From Vibrio mangrovi (lineage in GTDB: Bacteria; Pseudomonadota; Gammaproteobacteria; Enterobacterales; Vibrionaceae), in contig NZ_AP024883.1 of the NCBI RefSeq assembly GCF_024346955.1, positions 1,612,001 to 1,676,000 of the forward strand: DNA of 64,000 nt. Direction: 5' to 3'. A program made the translations under genes and the position numbers. A model generated the notes under the pieces. It worked only from the letters and a program-made list of their open reading frames with translations. It ran no database searches and had not been told where the DNA came from. Numbering within the stretch: position 1 is the first letter of the stretch; every line of letters starts with the position of its first letter. Below, piece by piece: positions 34,499 to 43,779 of the stretch.

Positions 34499-35763
34499 AT
34501 GAAAATTATTAACGCACGTTTAAGAGGTTCAGACGTTCTTTATTCGATTCAGATAAAGGACGGTATTTTTCAGGCGATTCAGCCGCAGGGTGGTATTTCT
34601 CACGAAACGGCTGATATTGATGCAATGGGCAAGTTTGTTGTGCTCCTTTTGTTGAACCTCACATCCATCTGGATGCGGTTTTGACTGCCGGTGAACCCCG
34701 CTGGAATATGAGTGGGACGCTTTTTGAAGGCATTGAGTGCTGGGCAGAAAGGAAGGCGACACTGAGTATTGACGATGTTAAGCAGCGGGTACTGACGACC
34801 GCAGAACTTCTGATTGCTAACGGAGTGCAATATGTTCGCACCCATGTGGATGTAACAGATCCGGAATTGATTGCTCTGAAAGCGATTAATCAACTAAAGC
34901 CTATACTTCAGCCGTATCTTGACCTACAGATTGTTGCTTTTCCTCAGGAAGGCATATTCTCTTATCCCAACGGTAAAGACTTGATGGAACAAGCGCTTGA
35001 GATCGGTATTGATGTCGTTGGGGGAATTCCGCATTTTGAATTTACCCGGGAATATGGCGTTGAATCAATGCACTGGGTGATGGATTTTGCCCGCCGGCAT
35101 GGAAAGCTGGTGGATGTTCATTGTGATGAAATTGATGATGAAAACTCTCGTTTTCTGGAAGTATTGGCAACGGCTGCACTGGAACAGGGTATGGGGCCAA
35201 AAGTTACGGCCAGCCACACTACTGCCATGCACTCTTATAACAATGCTTACTGTTCTAAGTTATTCCGGTTGTTGAAAAAGTCACAGATTAACTTTGTTTC
35301 CTGTCCAACGGAAAACCTGCATTTGCAGGGGCGTTTTGATGAGTTTCCAAAGCGACGGGGAATTACCCGGGTGAAGGAGCTTCATCGGGCTGGGATCAAT
35401 GTGGCTTTGGCACAGGACTCGATACAAGACCCGTGGTACACACTGGGGAACGGAAAGCTGCTCCGTGAACTGGACTTTGCAATTCATGCCTGTCATATGA
35501 TGGGATATGAAGATTTAGCTACAGCGCTGAGTTTTATTACCGATCATGGTGCCAGAGTGCTGAATATTACTGAGCGGTATGGTATTGCTGAAGGAAAACC
35601 TGCCAGTCTGATTATTCTGAACGGGAAAGATGATGTATCTGTTCTGAGAGAACAGAGTGATGTTTTGTGGTCCGTCAGGGAAGGAAACGTTCTGCTTGAA
35701 CGTCAGCCTGCAACGATCAGACAGAGTGTCAGGCTGAGTTCTCAACTCAGACAGGATATTTAA
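34499..35763 (+). pseudogene. codA: codA-like cytosine deaminase with a frameshift
   Basis: The gene starts normally (AGAGGA, ATG at 34499), and its first 48 codons resemble the start of E. coli CodA. Frame is lost near 34640-34645. In the next frame the sequence continues with PFVEPHIHLD (the HxH metal motif) and then TAGEPRWNMSGTLFEGIECWAERKA, and stays CodA-like to the stop. Loss of one C from a GCCTCC context would explain it. Downstream metal and active-site segments are present (DVHCDEIDDE, ASHTTAMHSYN). The DD pair following His in E. coli CodA (GHDDVFDPW) is QDS here (QDSIQDPW, codons at 35413-35421). Either a true inactivating deletion or a sequencing error is possible. The intact protein would be about 421 residues. 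It stands alone, without codB. Confidence 0.8.
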
Positions 35764-35928
35764 TATTGTTGGTGATTTTTTAATCTAAACAAGTTAATCT
35801 GTTGCAAATAAAAAATAATCTCTTTCAAATAAGAAAGTTATGATGAGCGTTTTGTTATGAGTGATTATTTTACTGGTATCTGAAAACGCTCTGAAAATAA
35901 TGCTAATATGATTTGAGAATTCGCGACT

Positions 35929-38472
35929 ATGGATAGTGCAAATTCGCCTTTGGGAAGTGAACGACATTTGCTGTGGATTATTCAACTGGCACCGGTGCTG
36001 GTTGTTGGTTGCCTTGCAGTGTTGTTGAACGGTTATCTGTATGAGGCTGACAGAAAGAGATTTACCGAGAATAGTGATTCGCTACGCTATGAAATGACGG
36101 TCTCAGAGAAATCGTTGATGCAGCAGCATGTGGCTCTGATTCATAAAGAGTTTGAACGGCAGAAATCATATCTCATGCAACGCCTTCAGTCCCGGGTTCG
36201 TCAGCGGGTTTATGATGCTTATGAGATGATTAACCACCTCTATTATCAAAATAATGTCCTTTCTCCGGAAGAAATCAAACATTCAGTAACGCAGGCATTA
36301 CAGTCACAGGGCTCTATTGGCCGTTCCGGTTATTTCTTCATTCAATCCCGTCGTCATTCTCAGCAACTGGGAGCTCTGGCAGAGAATATTCAGGTATTTC
36401 CGGCTTCTTTCCATCCTGACTCACCCGTCTCTGATGCATTTATGGCACAAATTGAGCGTAAGGGAGAGTCTTTCTTTCGCTGGAAAGTTCAGCCGCAGTT
36501 CCATCAGTCTTCAGTTGAGAGAATGGGATTCGGTAAGTATTTTTCCCCGTTGGGATGGGTTATTGGTGCGGTCGAAAATGTTTCGGCAATGGAATATGAC
36601 GTCCAGCAGTCGTTATTGAACTGGATTGACCAATATCCTTACGAGCAGGTTCGCCATCAAAGTGGTGATACCTATGTCATCTCTGTTGTTGATCGCAATG
36701 GTCAGATTCTGGCTCATAGCGAGCCGTCTTATATCGGCAGACAGCTTGAAGGTATACAGACATCAACAGAGAAAACCGTTCCCTGGTCAACCTTCGGTTT
36801 ATCTCATCTTCCCGGCAGTTTCGTGCAGGGGCAGATGAAATTCAGTGATGGTCTGACTGCTGAAAATTCGATTCTTTATATGGATGGTCTGGGTAAGTGG
36901 GGCTGGACGATTGTCGCTGGTTTCCCGATGACGCGTTTTGATGATTATTTTCAGCAGAAACTGGCTCATATGAAGCGTAAGAGTGATGAGGCATTGTGGA
37001 ATATCGTTGTCTTCAGTGCCTTGTTTTCGGGGATGATTCTGTTGATTTCTTATTATGTCGGCAGGATGATCGCCGGGCGCTTTTCCCGCTATCAGGAAAA
37101 AATTCGCCAGCATATTCAGCATGTTGAAGATGCCCGGGATCAGATGCATTTTATGGCAATGCATGATGTCCTGACATCGTTACCCAATCGGATGATGTTT
37201 CTGAATGGTATCAACCAGGAAATTTCAAGACTCCGTTTTAAATCGCCGGAACAATATCTGGTTGTTGTATTTGTCGATCTTGATGATTTCAAAAAAATCA
37301 ATGATAAATATGGTCATGCGATTGGTGATCAACTGTTGGTCATGGTTGCTGAGCGTTTTAAACACCTGCTGGATGAGCATGAATCCGTTGCCAGATTCGG
37401 GGGCGATGAGTTTGTATTCCGTTTTTCGGGATTTGCCCGGAAAGAAGATGCAGAACAGAAAGTTTCGCGAATACAGCATGTATTTGATGAGCCATTTGAT
37501 CTGGATGGTACTCATTTACATACAACCTGTAGTATCGGAGCAAGTCTGTATCCCGATGATGGTGAATCCGCTGAAGAGCTATTACATAAAGCTGATATTG
37601 TGCTTTATCAGGCGAAGAAAAATCAGCGGGGAAGCATCGTTTTCTACAATCAGGATATTCATGCGCACCTGCAACATTTTCTCGCGATTGAAGCCCAGCT
37701 TGAACATGCGTTGAATAAGCAGGAATTGTTTATCTGTTACCAGCCGTTAGTTCACGTCAAAACATGGAATGTTCTTGGTGTTGAAGCATTGGTCCGGTGG
37801 AATAATGATGTGCTCGGCGTCGTGAAACCTGAAGAGTTTATCCATATTGCTGAAGATGTCGGCCTGATCTATCCGTTGGGAAATTACATTTTTGAGCGGG
37901 CCTGCCGGGAAGTTCTGGCAATCAGTCCAAACGGTCTCTGTGCGCTGACTCTGAATGTGAATGTCTCCGCCAAACAGCTACTGGCTCCGGGATTTGTGCG
38001 GGATATTGTTGCGATTGTCCACAAAGTTGGAATCGATATTCACCGAATTCATTTGGAAATTACGGAAAGTGCATTTATCCGGGAATTCCGGCAGGCCCGT
38101 GAAATTTTACTGTCTTTGAAGCGGGAAGGTGTTCGGATCTCACTGGATGATTTCGGTAAAGGTTATGCCTCTCTGAGTTATCTGAATCAGTTACCGATTG
38201 ATGAGGTTAAAATTGATAAGAGCTTTATTGATAAAATGTTATGCAGTGAAGAGAGCCGTTCTCTGATTAAATCGATACTGGCAATTGGGCAGTCTGCTCA
38301 TTTCAATGTAGTTGCCGAAGGAGTTGAAACCCATGCCCAGTTACTGGAACTGACCAATCATTCCCCGACAGGTTGTCTGGCTCAGGGTTATTACTTTGAT
38401 AAACCAATGAGTGTCGAAATGATTCAGGAAAGAATGCGGTCGTCAAAACGCTGGGGTTGTGGGCTCCGGTGA
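35929..38472 (+). CDS. Membrane GGDEF-EAL protein with periplasmic Cache sensor
   Basis: The 847 residues show a membrane segment near 17-37, a large periplasmic Cache-type sensor (about 40-355, with GRSGYFFIQ and FGKYFSPLGWVIGAVE in a first half and YVISVVDRNGQILAH in a second), and a second membrane segment near 362-382. A GGDEF domain (GGDEF at 491-495) and an EAL domain (EALVRW, EAL at 619-621) follow. The EAL catalytic set looks complete (LNVNVSAKQL, LEITES, DDFGKGYASL, DEVKIDKSF, AEGVET), so c-di-GMP hydrolysis is likely. The GGDEF motif is also intact, but the upstream inhibitory RxxD site is DEHE, so product inhibition should be absent. Net activity cannot be predicted. A single gene. 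Confidence 0.92.
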   Translation: MDSANSPLGSERHLLWIIQLAPVLVVGCLAVLLNGYLYEADRKRFTENSDSLRYEMTVSEKSLMQQHVALIHKEFERQKSYLMQRLQSRVRQRVYDAYEMINHLYYQNNVLSPEEIKHSVTQALQSQGSIGRSGYFFIQSRRHSQQLGALAENIQVFPASFHPDSPVSDAFMAQIERKGESFFRWKVQPQFHQSSVERMGFGKYFSPLGWVIGAVENVSAMEYDVQQSLLNWIDQYPYEQVRHQSGDTYVISVVDRNGQILAHSEPSYIGRQLEGIQTSTEKTVPWSTFGLSHLPGSFVQGQMKFSDGLTAENSILYMDGLGKWGWTIVAGFPMTRFDDYFQQKLAHMKRKSDEALWNIVVFSALFSGMILLISYYVGRMIAGRFSRYQEKIRQHIQHVEDARDQMHFMAMHDVLTSLPNRMMFLNGINQEISRLRFKSPEQYLVVVFVDLDDFKKINDKYGHAIGDQLLVMVAERFKHLLDEHESVARFGGDEFVFRFSGFARKEDAEQKVSRIQHVFDEPFDLDGTHLHTTCSIGASLYPDDGESAEELLHKADIVLYQAKKNQRGSIVFYNQDIHAHLQHFLAIEAQLEHALNKQELFICYQPLVHVKTWNVLGVEALVRWNNDVLGVVKPEEFIHIAEDVGLIYPLGNYIFERACREVLAISPNGLCALTLNVNVSAKQLLAPGFVRDIVAIVHKVGIDIHRIHLEITESAFIREFRQAREILLSLKREGVRISLDDFGKGYASLSYLNQLPIDEVKIDKSFIDKMLCSEESRSLIKSILAIGQSAHFNVVAEGVETHAQLLELTNHSPTGCLAQGYYFDKPMSVEMIQERMRSSKRWGCGLR

Positions 38473-38713
38473 ACTTCATCTGGCTGCCTCCGATAGCCAG
38501 AATTCCCTCTAACTTACTGCAAATAGCATTTATATAGGCACATAAATGAATATTCGTAGGATCAGGCAAAAATACGGTAATAATGGGCTATAAGCCTGTC
38601 GATAACTCACGTTATATTTCACTATCAGACAAAGAATGATGTTGTTGTAACTTCGTTTGAAGTGAGTACCGGTTAACGGGTTCATTGAGTTATATGACAA
38701 GGGAGTCATCCAG

Positions 38714-39871
38714 ATGAGTGAAGATATAAATCAGACAAGAAGAAAAGCGATGAAAGCAACCGGTGCAGTTGGTGTCGGTATGATGCTTTCAAACCCAGTG
38801 AATGTTCTGGCAAGTCAATCCGGTGCTGAGGGTAAAATCCAGTCGCGTGGATACGCTGCTTTTGATACCTCGGGAAAACTGGCACCATGGAAATTTGAGC
38901 GTCGCCCGGTCGGAGATAATGATGTACTGATTGATATCAAATATGCCAGTATCTGCCATTCTGATATCCATCAGGAAAAAGGTCACTGGGGACCGCAACA
39001 GTACCCACAGGTTCCGGGCCATGAAATGGTCGGGATTGTTGCTGCTGTCGGTAAAAATGTGACTAAATTTAAAGTAGGCGACCGTGCTGGTGTCGGCTGT
39101 ATGGTCGGTGGCTGCCATGACTGTAATACCAATGAAGAACAATATGGTGCTGATACCATCTTTACTTATGGTTATCCGGATAAGCGTTCTCCAACTGGGA
39201 TTTCTCAGGGTGGATACTCCAATAACATTGTTGTAGAAGACCACTACGCAGTACATGTTCCTGAAGGCGTGAGCTTTGAAGAAGCAGCACCGCTGATGTG
39301 TGCAGGGATTACCACTTATTCTCCGCTGATGCGTGCCGATCTTAAACCCGGGACAAAAGTAGGTGTTGCGGGTATTGGCGGCCTGGGTCATATGGCGGTG
39401 AAAATTGCACTGTCAAAAGGTGCTGAGGTTTATGCTTTCACCACATCGCCTTCTAAAGTCAAAGATATTCTGGCCTTTGGTGCCAAAGAAGTTATTGTTG
39501 TTGATGATATTTCCAAATTGGGTAAGTACCGAGGTCAGATGGACTATATGATCTCGACGATTCCATATGGATTTGATGTTGTCGCGTATGCCGCTGTTGT
39601 GAAGCCATACGGTACTTTTACTCAGGTAGGAATGCCTGAAAAATTTGAAGTGACTATGAATGCGCTGAGTCTGGCTGCATCACGGGTTAACTTCAATTCG
39701 TCTTTGATCGGTGGAATGCAAGAAACTCAGGAAATGGTGAATTACTGTGTTGAGCATAATGTATTACCTAAAATTGAGATGATTAGTGCTAAGCAGATCA
39801 ACGATGCCTGGGAAAATGTGGTTAATAAGAAAGCAAGATACCGTTATGTAATTGACGCATCAACCTTCTAA
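38714..39871 (+). CDS. Zinc-type NAD(P)-dependent alcohol dehydrogenase with Tat-like signal
   Basis: The 385-residue protein is a cinnamyl-alcohol-dehydrogenase-like MDR enzyme: ICHSDIHQEKGHW near 75 (catalytic zinc Cys), VPGHEMVGIV near 97 (His-Glu) and the Rossmann GIGGLGHMAVKIALSKGA near 210. The N-terminus TRRKAMKATGAVGVGMML with a following VLAS site looks like a twin-arginine export signal, unusual for a nicotinamide-dependent enzyme. The structural-zinc loop is reduced to two Cys (GGCHDCNTNEEQYG), where relatives have four. Export is inferred from the signal. AGGGAGTC precedes the ATG. A strong terminator follows. Confidence 0.88.
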   Translation: MSEDINQTRRKAMKATGAVGVGMMLSNPVNVLASQSGAEGKIQSRGYAAFDTSGKLAPWKFERRPVGDNDVLIDIKYASICHSDIHQEKGHWGPQQYPQVPGHEMVGIVAAVGKNVTKFKVGDRAGVGCMVGGCHDCNTNEEQYGADTIFTYGYPDKRSPTGISQGGYSNNIVVEDHYAVHVPEGVSFEEAAPLMCAGITTYSPLMRADLKPGTKVGVAGIGGLGHMAVKIALSKGAEVYAFTTSPSKVKDILAFGAKEVIVVDDISKLGKYRGQMDYMISTIPYGFDVVAYAAVVKPYGTFTQVGMPEKFEVTMNALSLAASRVNFNSSLIGGMQETQEMVNYCVEHNVLPKIEMISAKQINDAWENVVNKKARYRYVIDASTF

Positions 39872-39897
39872 TCTCATTTATCAGATAGTTTGTTTCG

Positions 39898-39926
39898 AAA
39901 GGGCGATAGTTTATCGCCCTTTTTTA
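39898..39926 (+). terminator. Rho-independent terminator after the alcohol dehydrogenase
   Basis: GGGCGATA (39901-39908) pairs perfectly with TATCGCCC (39912-39919), flanked by AAA before and TTTTTT after. Confidence 0.9.
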
Positions 39927-40034
39927 TATCCTATGCGCAGTAAGTAATGGATGAACAACGAATTCTGGACAATATGATGTTCTTATAGCAAAGTAAAACA
40001 CGGTTCTAACAACAAATAAGGATAAGGACTCAGA

Positions 40035-40418
40035 ATGTTTAGTCATATTGTCGTCGGCTCAAATGATATTGAAAAATCAAAAATATTTTATGATGCACTG
40101 ATGGAAGTGTTAGGGTATTCAGCGGGGATAATTGATGCGAAAGGCCGCTGTTTATACATTAACCCCGAGGGGAACTTTGTTGTGACTTCACCAGTTAATG
40201 GGGAAGAAGCAACTTCTGGCAATGGGATGACAATCGGTTTTAAAGTTACTAGTCCAGAATTGGTTGACGCATGGCATGAAGCCGGGGTTACTAGCGGTGG
40301 GATAGCATGTGAAGATCCTCCGGGAGTTCGTTCAAGCGCTGGTCGGGAAATGTATTTAGCTTATCTGCGGGATCCGACAGGAAACAAGCTCTGCGCTATG
40401 CATCTTATATCACAATGA
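40035..40418 (+). CDS. VOC superfamily protein
   Basis: The 127-residue protein shows the VOC two-module pattern: HIVVGSNDIEKSKIFYDALMEVLGY at the start (His4 as a possible metal ligand) and MYLAYLRDPTGNKLCAMH at the end. Proteins of this kind are annotated as glyoxalase-like, and the substrate is unknown. AAGGATAAGGA lies upstream of the ATG. It is not closely similar to the VOC protein at 18017. Confidence 0.82.
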   Translation: MFSHIVVGSNDIEKSKIFYDALMEVLGYSAGIIDAKGRCLYINPEGNFVVTSPVNGEEATSGNGMTIGFKVTSPELVDAWHEAGVTSGGIACEDPPGVRSSAGREMYLAYLRDPTGNKLCAMHLISQ

Positions 40419-40452
40419 TGGCTAGCTTAAGCCTTTCTTCATATCAATAAAA

Positions 40453-40482
40453 ATCATCCCGGCTTGTCCGGGATGATTTTTA
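40453..40482. terminator. Bidirectional terminator between the VOC gene and aspC
   Basis: ATCATCCCGG (40453-40462) pairs perfectly with CCGGGATGAT (40468-40477) around a five-base loop, with A-rich sequence on the left and TTTTT on the right. It can serve both convergent genes. Confidence 0.9.
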
Positions 40483-40503
40483 GGTTCTATTGGCAGGATG
40501 CCG

Positions 40504-41694
40504 TTAAAGTACTGCTGCGATCGCTTTACACAGTGGCAGCATATTTGCTTTGGTCATGCCGGCGACACTAATACGTCCGGAGCCGACAATATAGATAGCG
40601 AATTCACTCTTCAGACGAGCAACCTGTTCAGGGCTCAGGCCAGAGAAAGAGAACATACCGTTTTGACGGGCAATGAAACTGAAGTCCTGTTGAACACCTT
40701 GCTCTTTCAGTGTTGCGACAAACAGATCGCGCATTTCCTGAATCCGTTCACGCATTTCGGCCACTTCCTGAATCCACTCAGCATTAAGTTCCGGATTGTT
40801 CAGAATGGTCGTGACAACAGCTGCACCGTGTGCCGGTGGGTTTGAATAGATCGAACGAATGATGCTTTTTACCTGAGAAAATGCAGTTGCAGCAATTTCT
40901 TCTGATTCAGCGACCAGAGTAAATGCGCCGACACGCTCGTTATACAGGCCGAAGTTTTTCGAGAATGAGCTGGCAACCAACAGTTCTTTGTTATAACGGG
41001 CAAAGATCCGCAGTCCGGCAGCATCTTCTTCGACACCTTTCGCAAAACCCTGATATGCAAAGTCGAACAGAGGAATCAGTCCTTTTTCTGCCATGAGTTT
41101 TGCCAGTGTTTCCCACTCTTCAGCCGTCGGATCGATGCCTGTTGGGTTATGGCAACAACCGTGAAGCAGAACGATATCTCCGGCAGCCGCATTTTGCAGA
41201 TCAGCAACCATGGCCGAGAAATCTTTATCTTTGGTCTCTGCGTTATAGTAGCAGTATTGTGCCGTTTCCAGACCAGCAGCTTTGAATACCCCGTTGTGGT
41301 TTGCCCAGGTAGGGTTGCTGATCCAGATTTTGGTGCTGCTCAGATGGCGTTTGATAAACTCACCGGCAACCCGCAGTGCACCTGTGCCGCCTGGTGCCTG
41401 AGATGTTTTGGCTCTTTTGCTGGTAACAATTTCTGCATCGGCACCAAACAGCAGCTTTTGTACTGCCAGAGCATACTCCGCCATTCCTTCAATGGTGAGA
41501 TAAGATTTTGTTTTTTCTGATTCGAGCAGAATTGCTTCTGCTTTTTTGACCGTCGCCAGAATCGGTGTTTCGCCGGATTCATTTTTATAAATACCGACAC
41601 CCAGATTGATCTTCTCTGCACGTGGGTCGCTTTTGAACTCTTCAGTTAAGCCAAGAATGGGATCAGCCGGTGCTGCGACAACTTTTTCAAACAT
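40504..41694 (-). CDS. aspC: Aspartate/aromatic aminotransferase, PLP-dependent
   Basis: The enzyme interconverts aspartate and oxaloacetate with glutamate/2-oxoglutarate, with some activity on aromatic amino acids. The preferred ATG at 41694 gives 396 residues, the AspC length, starting FEKVVAAPADPILGL. The family segments GVGIYKNESGETPIL, CCHNPTGIDPTAEEW, the PLP-Lys segment SSFSKNFGLYNERVG (near 245) and the closing GRISVAGM are present. The N-terminus favours AspC over TyrB, though the two are hard to separate by eye. Confidence 0.92.
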   Translation of the reverse strand: MFEKVVAAPADPILGLTEEFKSDPRAEKINLGVGIYKNESGETPILATVKKAEAILLESEKTKSYLTIEGMAEYALAVQKLLFGADAEIVTSKRAKTSQAPGGTGALRVAGEFIKRHLSSTKIWISNPTWANHNGVFKAAGLETAQYCYYNAETKDKDFSAMVADLQNAAAGDIVLLHGCCHNPTGIDPTAEEWETLAKLMAEKGLIPLFDFAYQGFAKGVEEDAAGLRIFARYNKELLVASSFSKNFGLYNERVGAFTLVAESEEIAATAFSQVKSIIRSIYSNPPAHGAAVVTTILNNPELNAEWIQEVAEMRERIQEMRDLFVATLKEQGVQQDFSFIARQNGMFSFSGLSPEQVARLKSEFAIYIVGSGRISVAGMTKANMLPLCKAIAAVL

Positions 41695-41893
41695 GTTTCT
41701 CGTCCGTGTAAAATTGAAAGGAAAGGGTGAATTTTTATGCCTGTTTAGAGGCATGCCAATGCAATTATTTATACATCTATGACTATCTTGTTACAACCGT
41801 CACATGATGAAAAAATTAAATAATTTCTGCTTTTGTCCAAATCATGTGGGAAACGGTTTTTTCAGACATAATTTATACTCAGTTAACCTCACG

Positions 41894-41927
41894 CAAAATA
41901 AAAATGCCACCGATTAGACGGTGGCAT
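41894..41927 (-). terminator. Rho-independent terminator of asnS
   Basis: ATGCCACCG (41904-41912) and CGGTGGCAT (41919-41927) form a perfect 9-bp stem. On the minus strand it is followed by TTTTTATTTT, so it ends asnS transcription 32 bases after the stop. Confidence 0.88.
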
Positions 41928-41958
41928 TATCAATAATAACAGATGTAAAACAACCAGA

Positions 41959-43359
41959 TTAGAAGTTGGCTGAACGAGGTGTTCTCGGGAATGGAATTAC
42001 GTCACGGATATTCCCCATACCAGTCACATAAGAGACCAGACGTTCGAATCCGAGACCGAATCCTGAATGAGGTACTGTACCGTAACGACGCAGGTCGCGA
42101 TACCAGCTCATGCTTTCCGGTTCGATTCCCATATCCAGCATCCGCTGATCAAGAATGTCCAGACGCTCTTCACGCTGTGAACCACCGATAATTTCACCAA
42201 TTCCCGGAGCCAGAACGTCCATAGCGGCGACAGTTTTACCATCGTCGTTCATACGCATATAGAATGCTTTGATATCTTTCGGATAGTTTTTCACAACAAC
42301 CGGCGCTTTAAAGTGTTCTTCAGCCAGATAGCGTTCATGTTCCGAAGACATGTCAATTCCCCATTCGACCGGGAATTCGAAGGTTTTACCGGAATCAAGC
42401 AGGATTTGAATGGCATCAGTGTAATCAACCTGAGCAAAATCTGATTCAACAAATTTTTCCAGGCGGCTGATCACTTCTTTATCGATCCGTTGAGCGAAGA
42501 ATTCCAGGTCGTCACGACGTTCTTCCAGAACTGCTTTGAAGACATACTTGAGCATGTCTTCGGCCAGTTTGGCAACATCATCCAGTTCTGCAAATGCAAC
42601 TTCAGGTTCAACCATCCAGAATTCAGCCAAATGGCGGCTGGTGTTGGAGTTCTCTGCCCGGAAAGTTGGACCGAATGTATAAATTTTGCTTAGAGCACAG
42701 GCATAAGCCTCACCGTTTAGCTGGCCGGAAACCGTCAGAAATGTCTCTTTACCGAAGAAATCTTCATTAAAGTCGATATCACCTTGCTCTGTGTGAGGCA
42801 GATTAGTCAGATCCAGTGTTGAAACCCGGAACATTTCTCCGGCACCTTCACAGTCCGCAGCAGTGATCAGTGGGGTAGAAACCCAGAAAAATCCCTGTTC
42901 ATGGTAAAAACGGTGAATAGCCTGAGAAAGACAGTTACGGACACGGGCAACGGCACCGATCACATTGGTACGTGGACGCAGGTGAGCGACTTCACGTAAG
43001 TATTCAATCGAGTGACGGGTTTTTGCCATTGGATAGGTATCAGCATCTTCAACCCATCCGACAACTTTGACTGCTGTTGCTGCCAGTTCAAAGTCCTGAC
43101 CTTTTGCCGGTGATGCAACAACCTGACCTGTGACTTCGACAGAACAACCGGTTGTCAGTTTTAAAACTTCTTCATTGTAATTATTCAGATCATTAGGGAC
43201 CACGGCCTGAATCGGGTCGAAACAAGAGCCGTCATAGATGGCAAGAAACGAAATTCCGGCTTTGGAATCACGACGTGAACGGATCCAGCCACGGACAGTG
43301 ACTTCACTGTCAACTGCGAGCTTACCGCTTAATACGTCAACAACAGGCGCGTACGTCAT
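41959..43359 (-). CDS. asnS: Asparaginyl-tRNA synthetase
   Basis: AsnRS charges tRNA-Asn. The 466 residues have the class IIb layout: an N-terminal OB-fold anticodon-binding domain (VTVRGWIRSRRDSKAGISFL near residue 20), motif 2 in TFGPTFRAENSNTSRHLAEFW near 230, and motif 3 in GFGLGFERLVSYVTG near 440. The length equals that of other gammaproteobacterial AsnRS. The minus-strand gene is monocistronic with its own terminator. Confidence 0.97.
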   Translation of the reverse strand: MTYAPVVDVLSGKLAVDSEVTVRGWIRSRRDSKAGISFLAIYDGSCFDPIQAVVPNDLNNYNEEVLKLTTGCSVEVTGQVVASPAKGQDFELAATAVKVVGWVEDADTYPMAKTRHSIEYLREVAHLRPRTNVIGAVARVRNCLSQAIHRFYHEQGFFWVSTPLITAADCEGAGEMFRVSTLDLTNLPHTEQGDIDFNEDFFGKETFLTVSGQLNGEAYACALSKIYTFGPTFRAENSNTSRHLAEFWMVEPEVAFAELDDVAKLAEDMLKYVFKAVLEERRDDLEFFAQRIDKEVISRLEKFVESDFAQVDYTDAIQILLDSGKTFEFPVEWGIDMSSEHERYLAEEHFKAPVVVKNYPKDIKAFYMRMNDDGKTVAAMDVLAPGIGEIIGGSQREERLDILDQRMLDMGIEPESMSWYRDLRRYGTVPHSGFGLGFERLVSYVTGMGNIRDVIPFPRTPRSANF

Positions 43360-43779
43360 AGTAATGTTTGTATCCTTTGGTTAATTATTACAAATAGTTA
43401 ATTATTACAAATCAAGTGGTTATGCCATATGTGTCAGTGTCGTTATCTGACAGGAATCTTTCCCCGGCATCAATAGCTCCTAACAATACACTAAAATCAA
43501 TGACTCTTGAATGGTTTAGCGTGAAGAAAGCCGGAGAAACACTATTCATTTACGACGCTTTTGACTACGGATTCGAAAGATATATGGTGCTGGGTGTTGC
43601 TTTCAACTGTGCCGTCATACCTGCCACGTGCTTTTCGCCACTTATTTTTTAATTCACCACTATGTCGCAAATCGACATCGGTGAGGCGTTTCGAAACATA
43701 TCAACATAGAGGCCAGCCGATAACATCAGCGTGTAAGGACGATATGCCCTGAATGAAAGGTCAGCATGGAGAAAAATAA
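43360..43779. other. Divergent control region asnS / glyA
   Basis: About 420 bases without a convincing gene. It should hold the asnS and glyA promoters. GTCAGTGTCGTT at 43433-43444 resembles GTCAGGATGTCGTT before sdaA, and CGACATCGGTG near 43673 resembles CGACATCAGTG before sdaA, so these may be sites for a common regulator such as GbdR. No glycine riboswitch aptamer was recognised. A 78-codon open frame at 43416 has no ribosome-binding site and no family resemblance and is not called. Confidence 0.4.

Noticed and set aside
38303..38569. Minus-strand 88-codon open frame at the end of the GGDEF-EAL gene
   Set aside because: It overlaps the conserved EAL coding end and has no ribosome-binding site or family resemblance.
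18017..40418. The two VOC genes as a duplicated pair
   Set aside because: Their sequences share only the general fold pattern and their contexts differ, so a recent duplication is not supported.
43416..43652. 78-codon open frame in the asnS-glyA divergent region
   Set aside because: No ribosome-binding site and no recognisable family, in a region that must hold two promoters. Treated as non-coding.
43360..43779. Possible glycine riboswitch before glyA, and likewise before sdaA (51244-51487)
   Set aside because: The conserved tandem aptamer features were looked for and not seen. The regions show inverted repeats better explained as protein sites.
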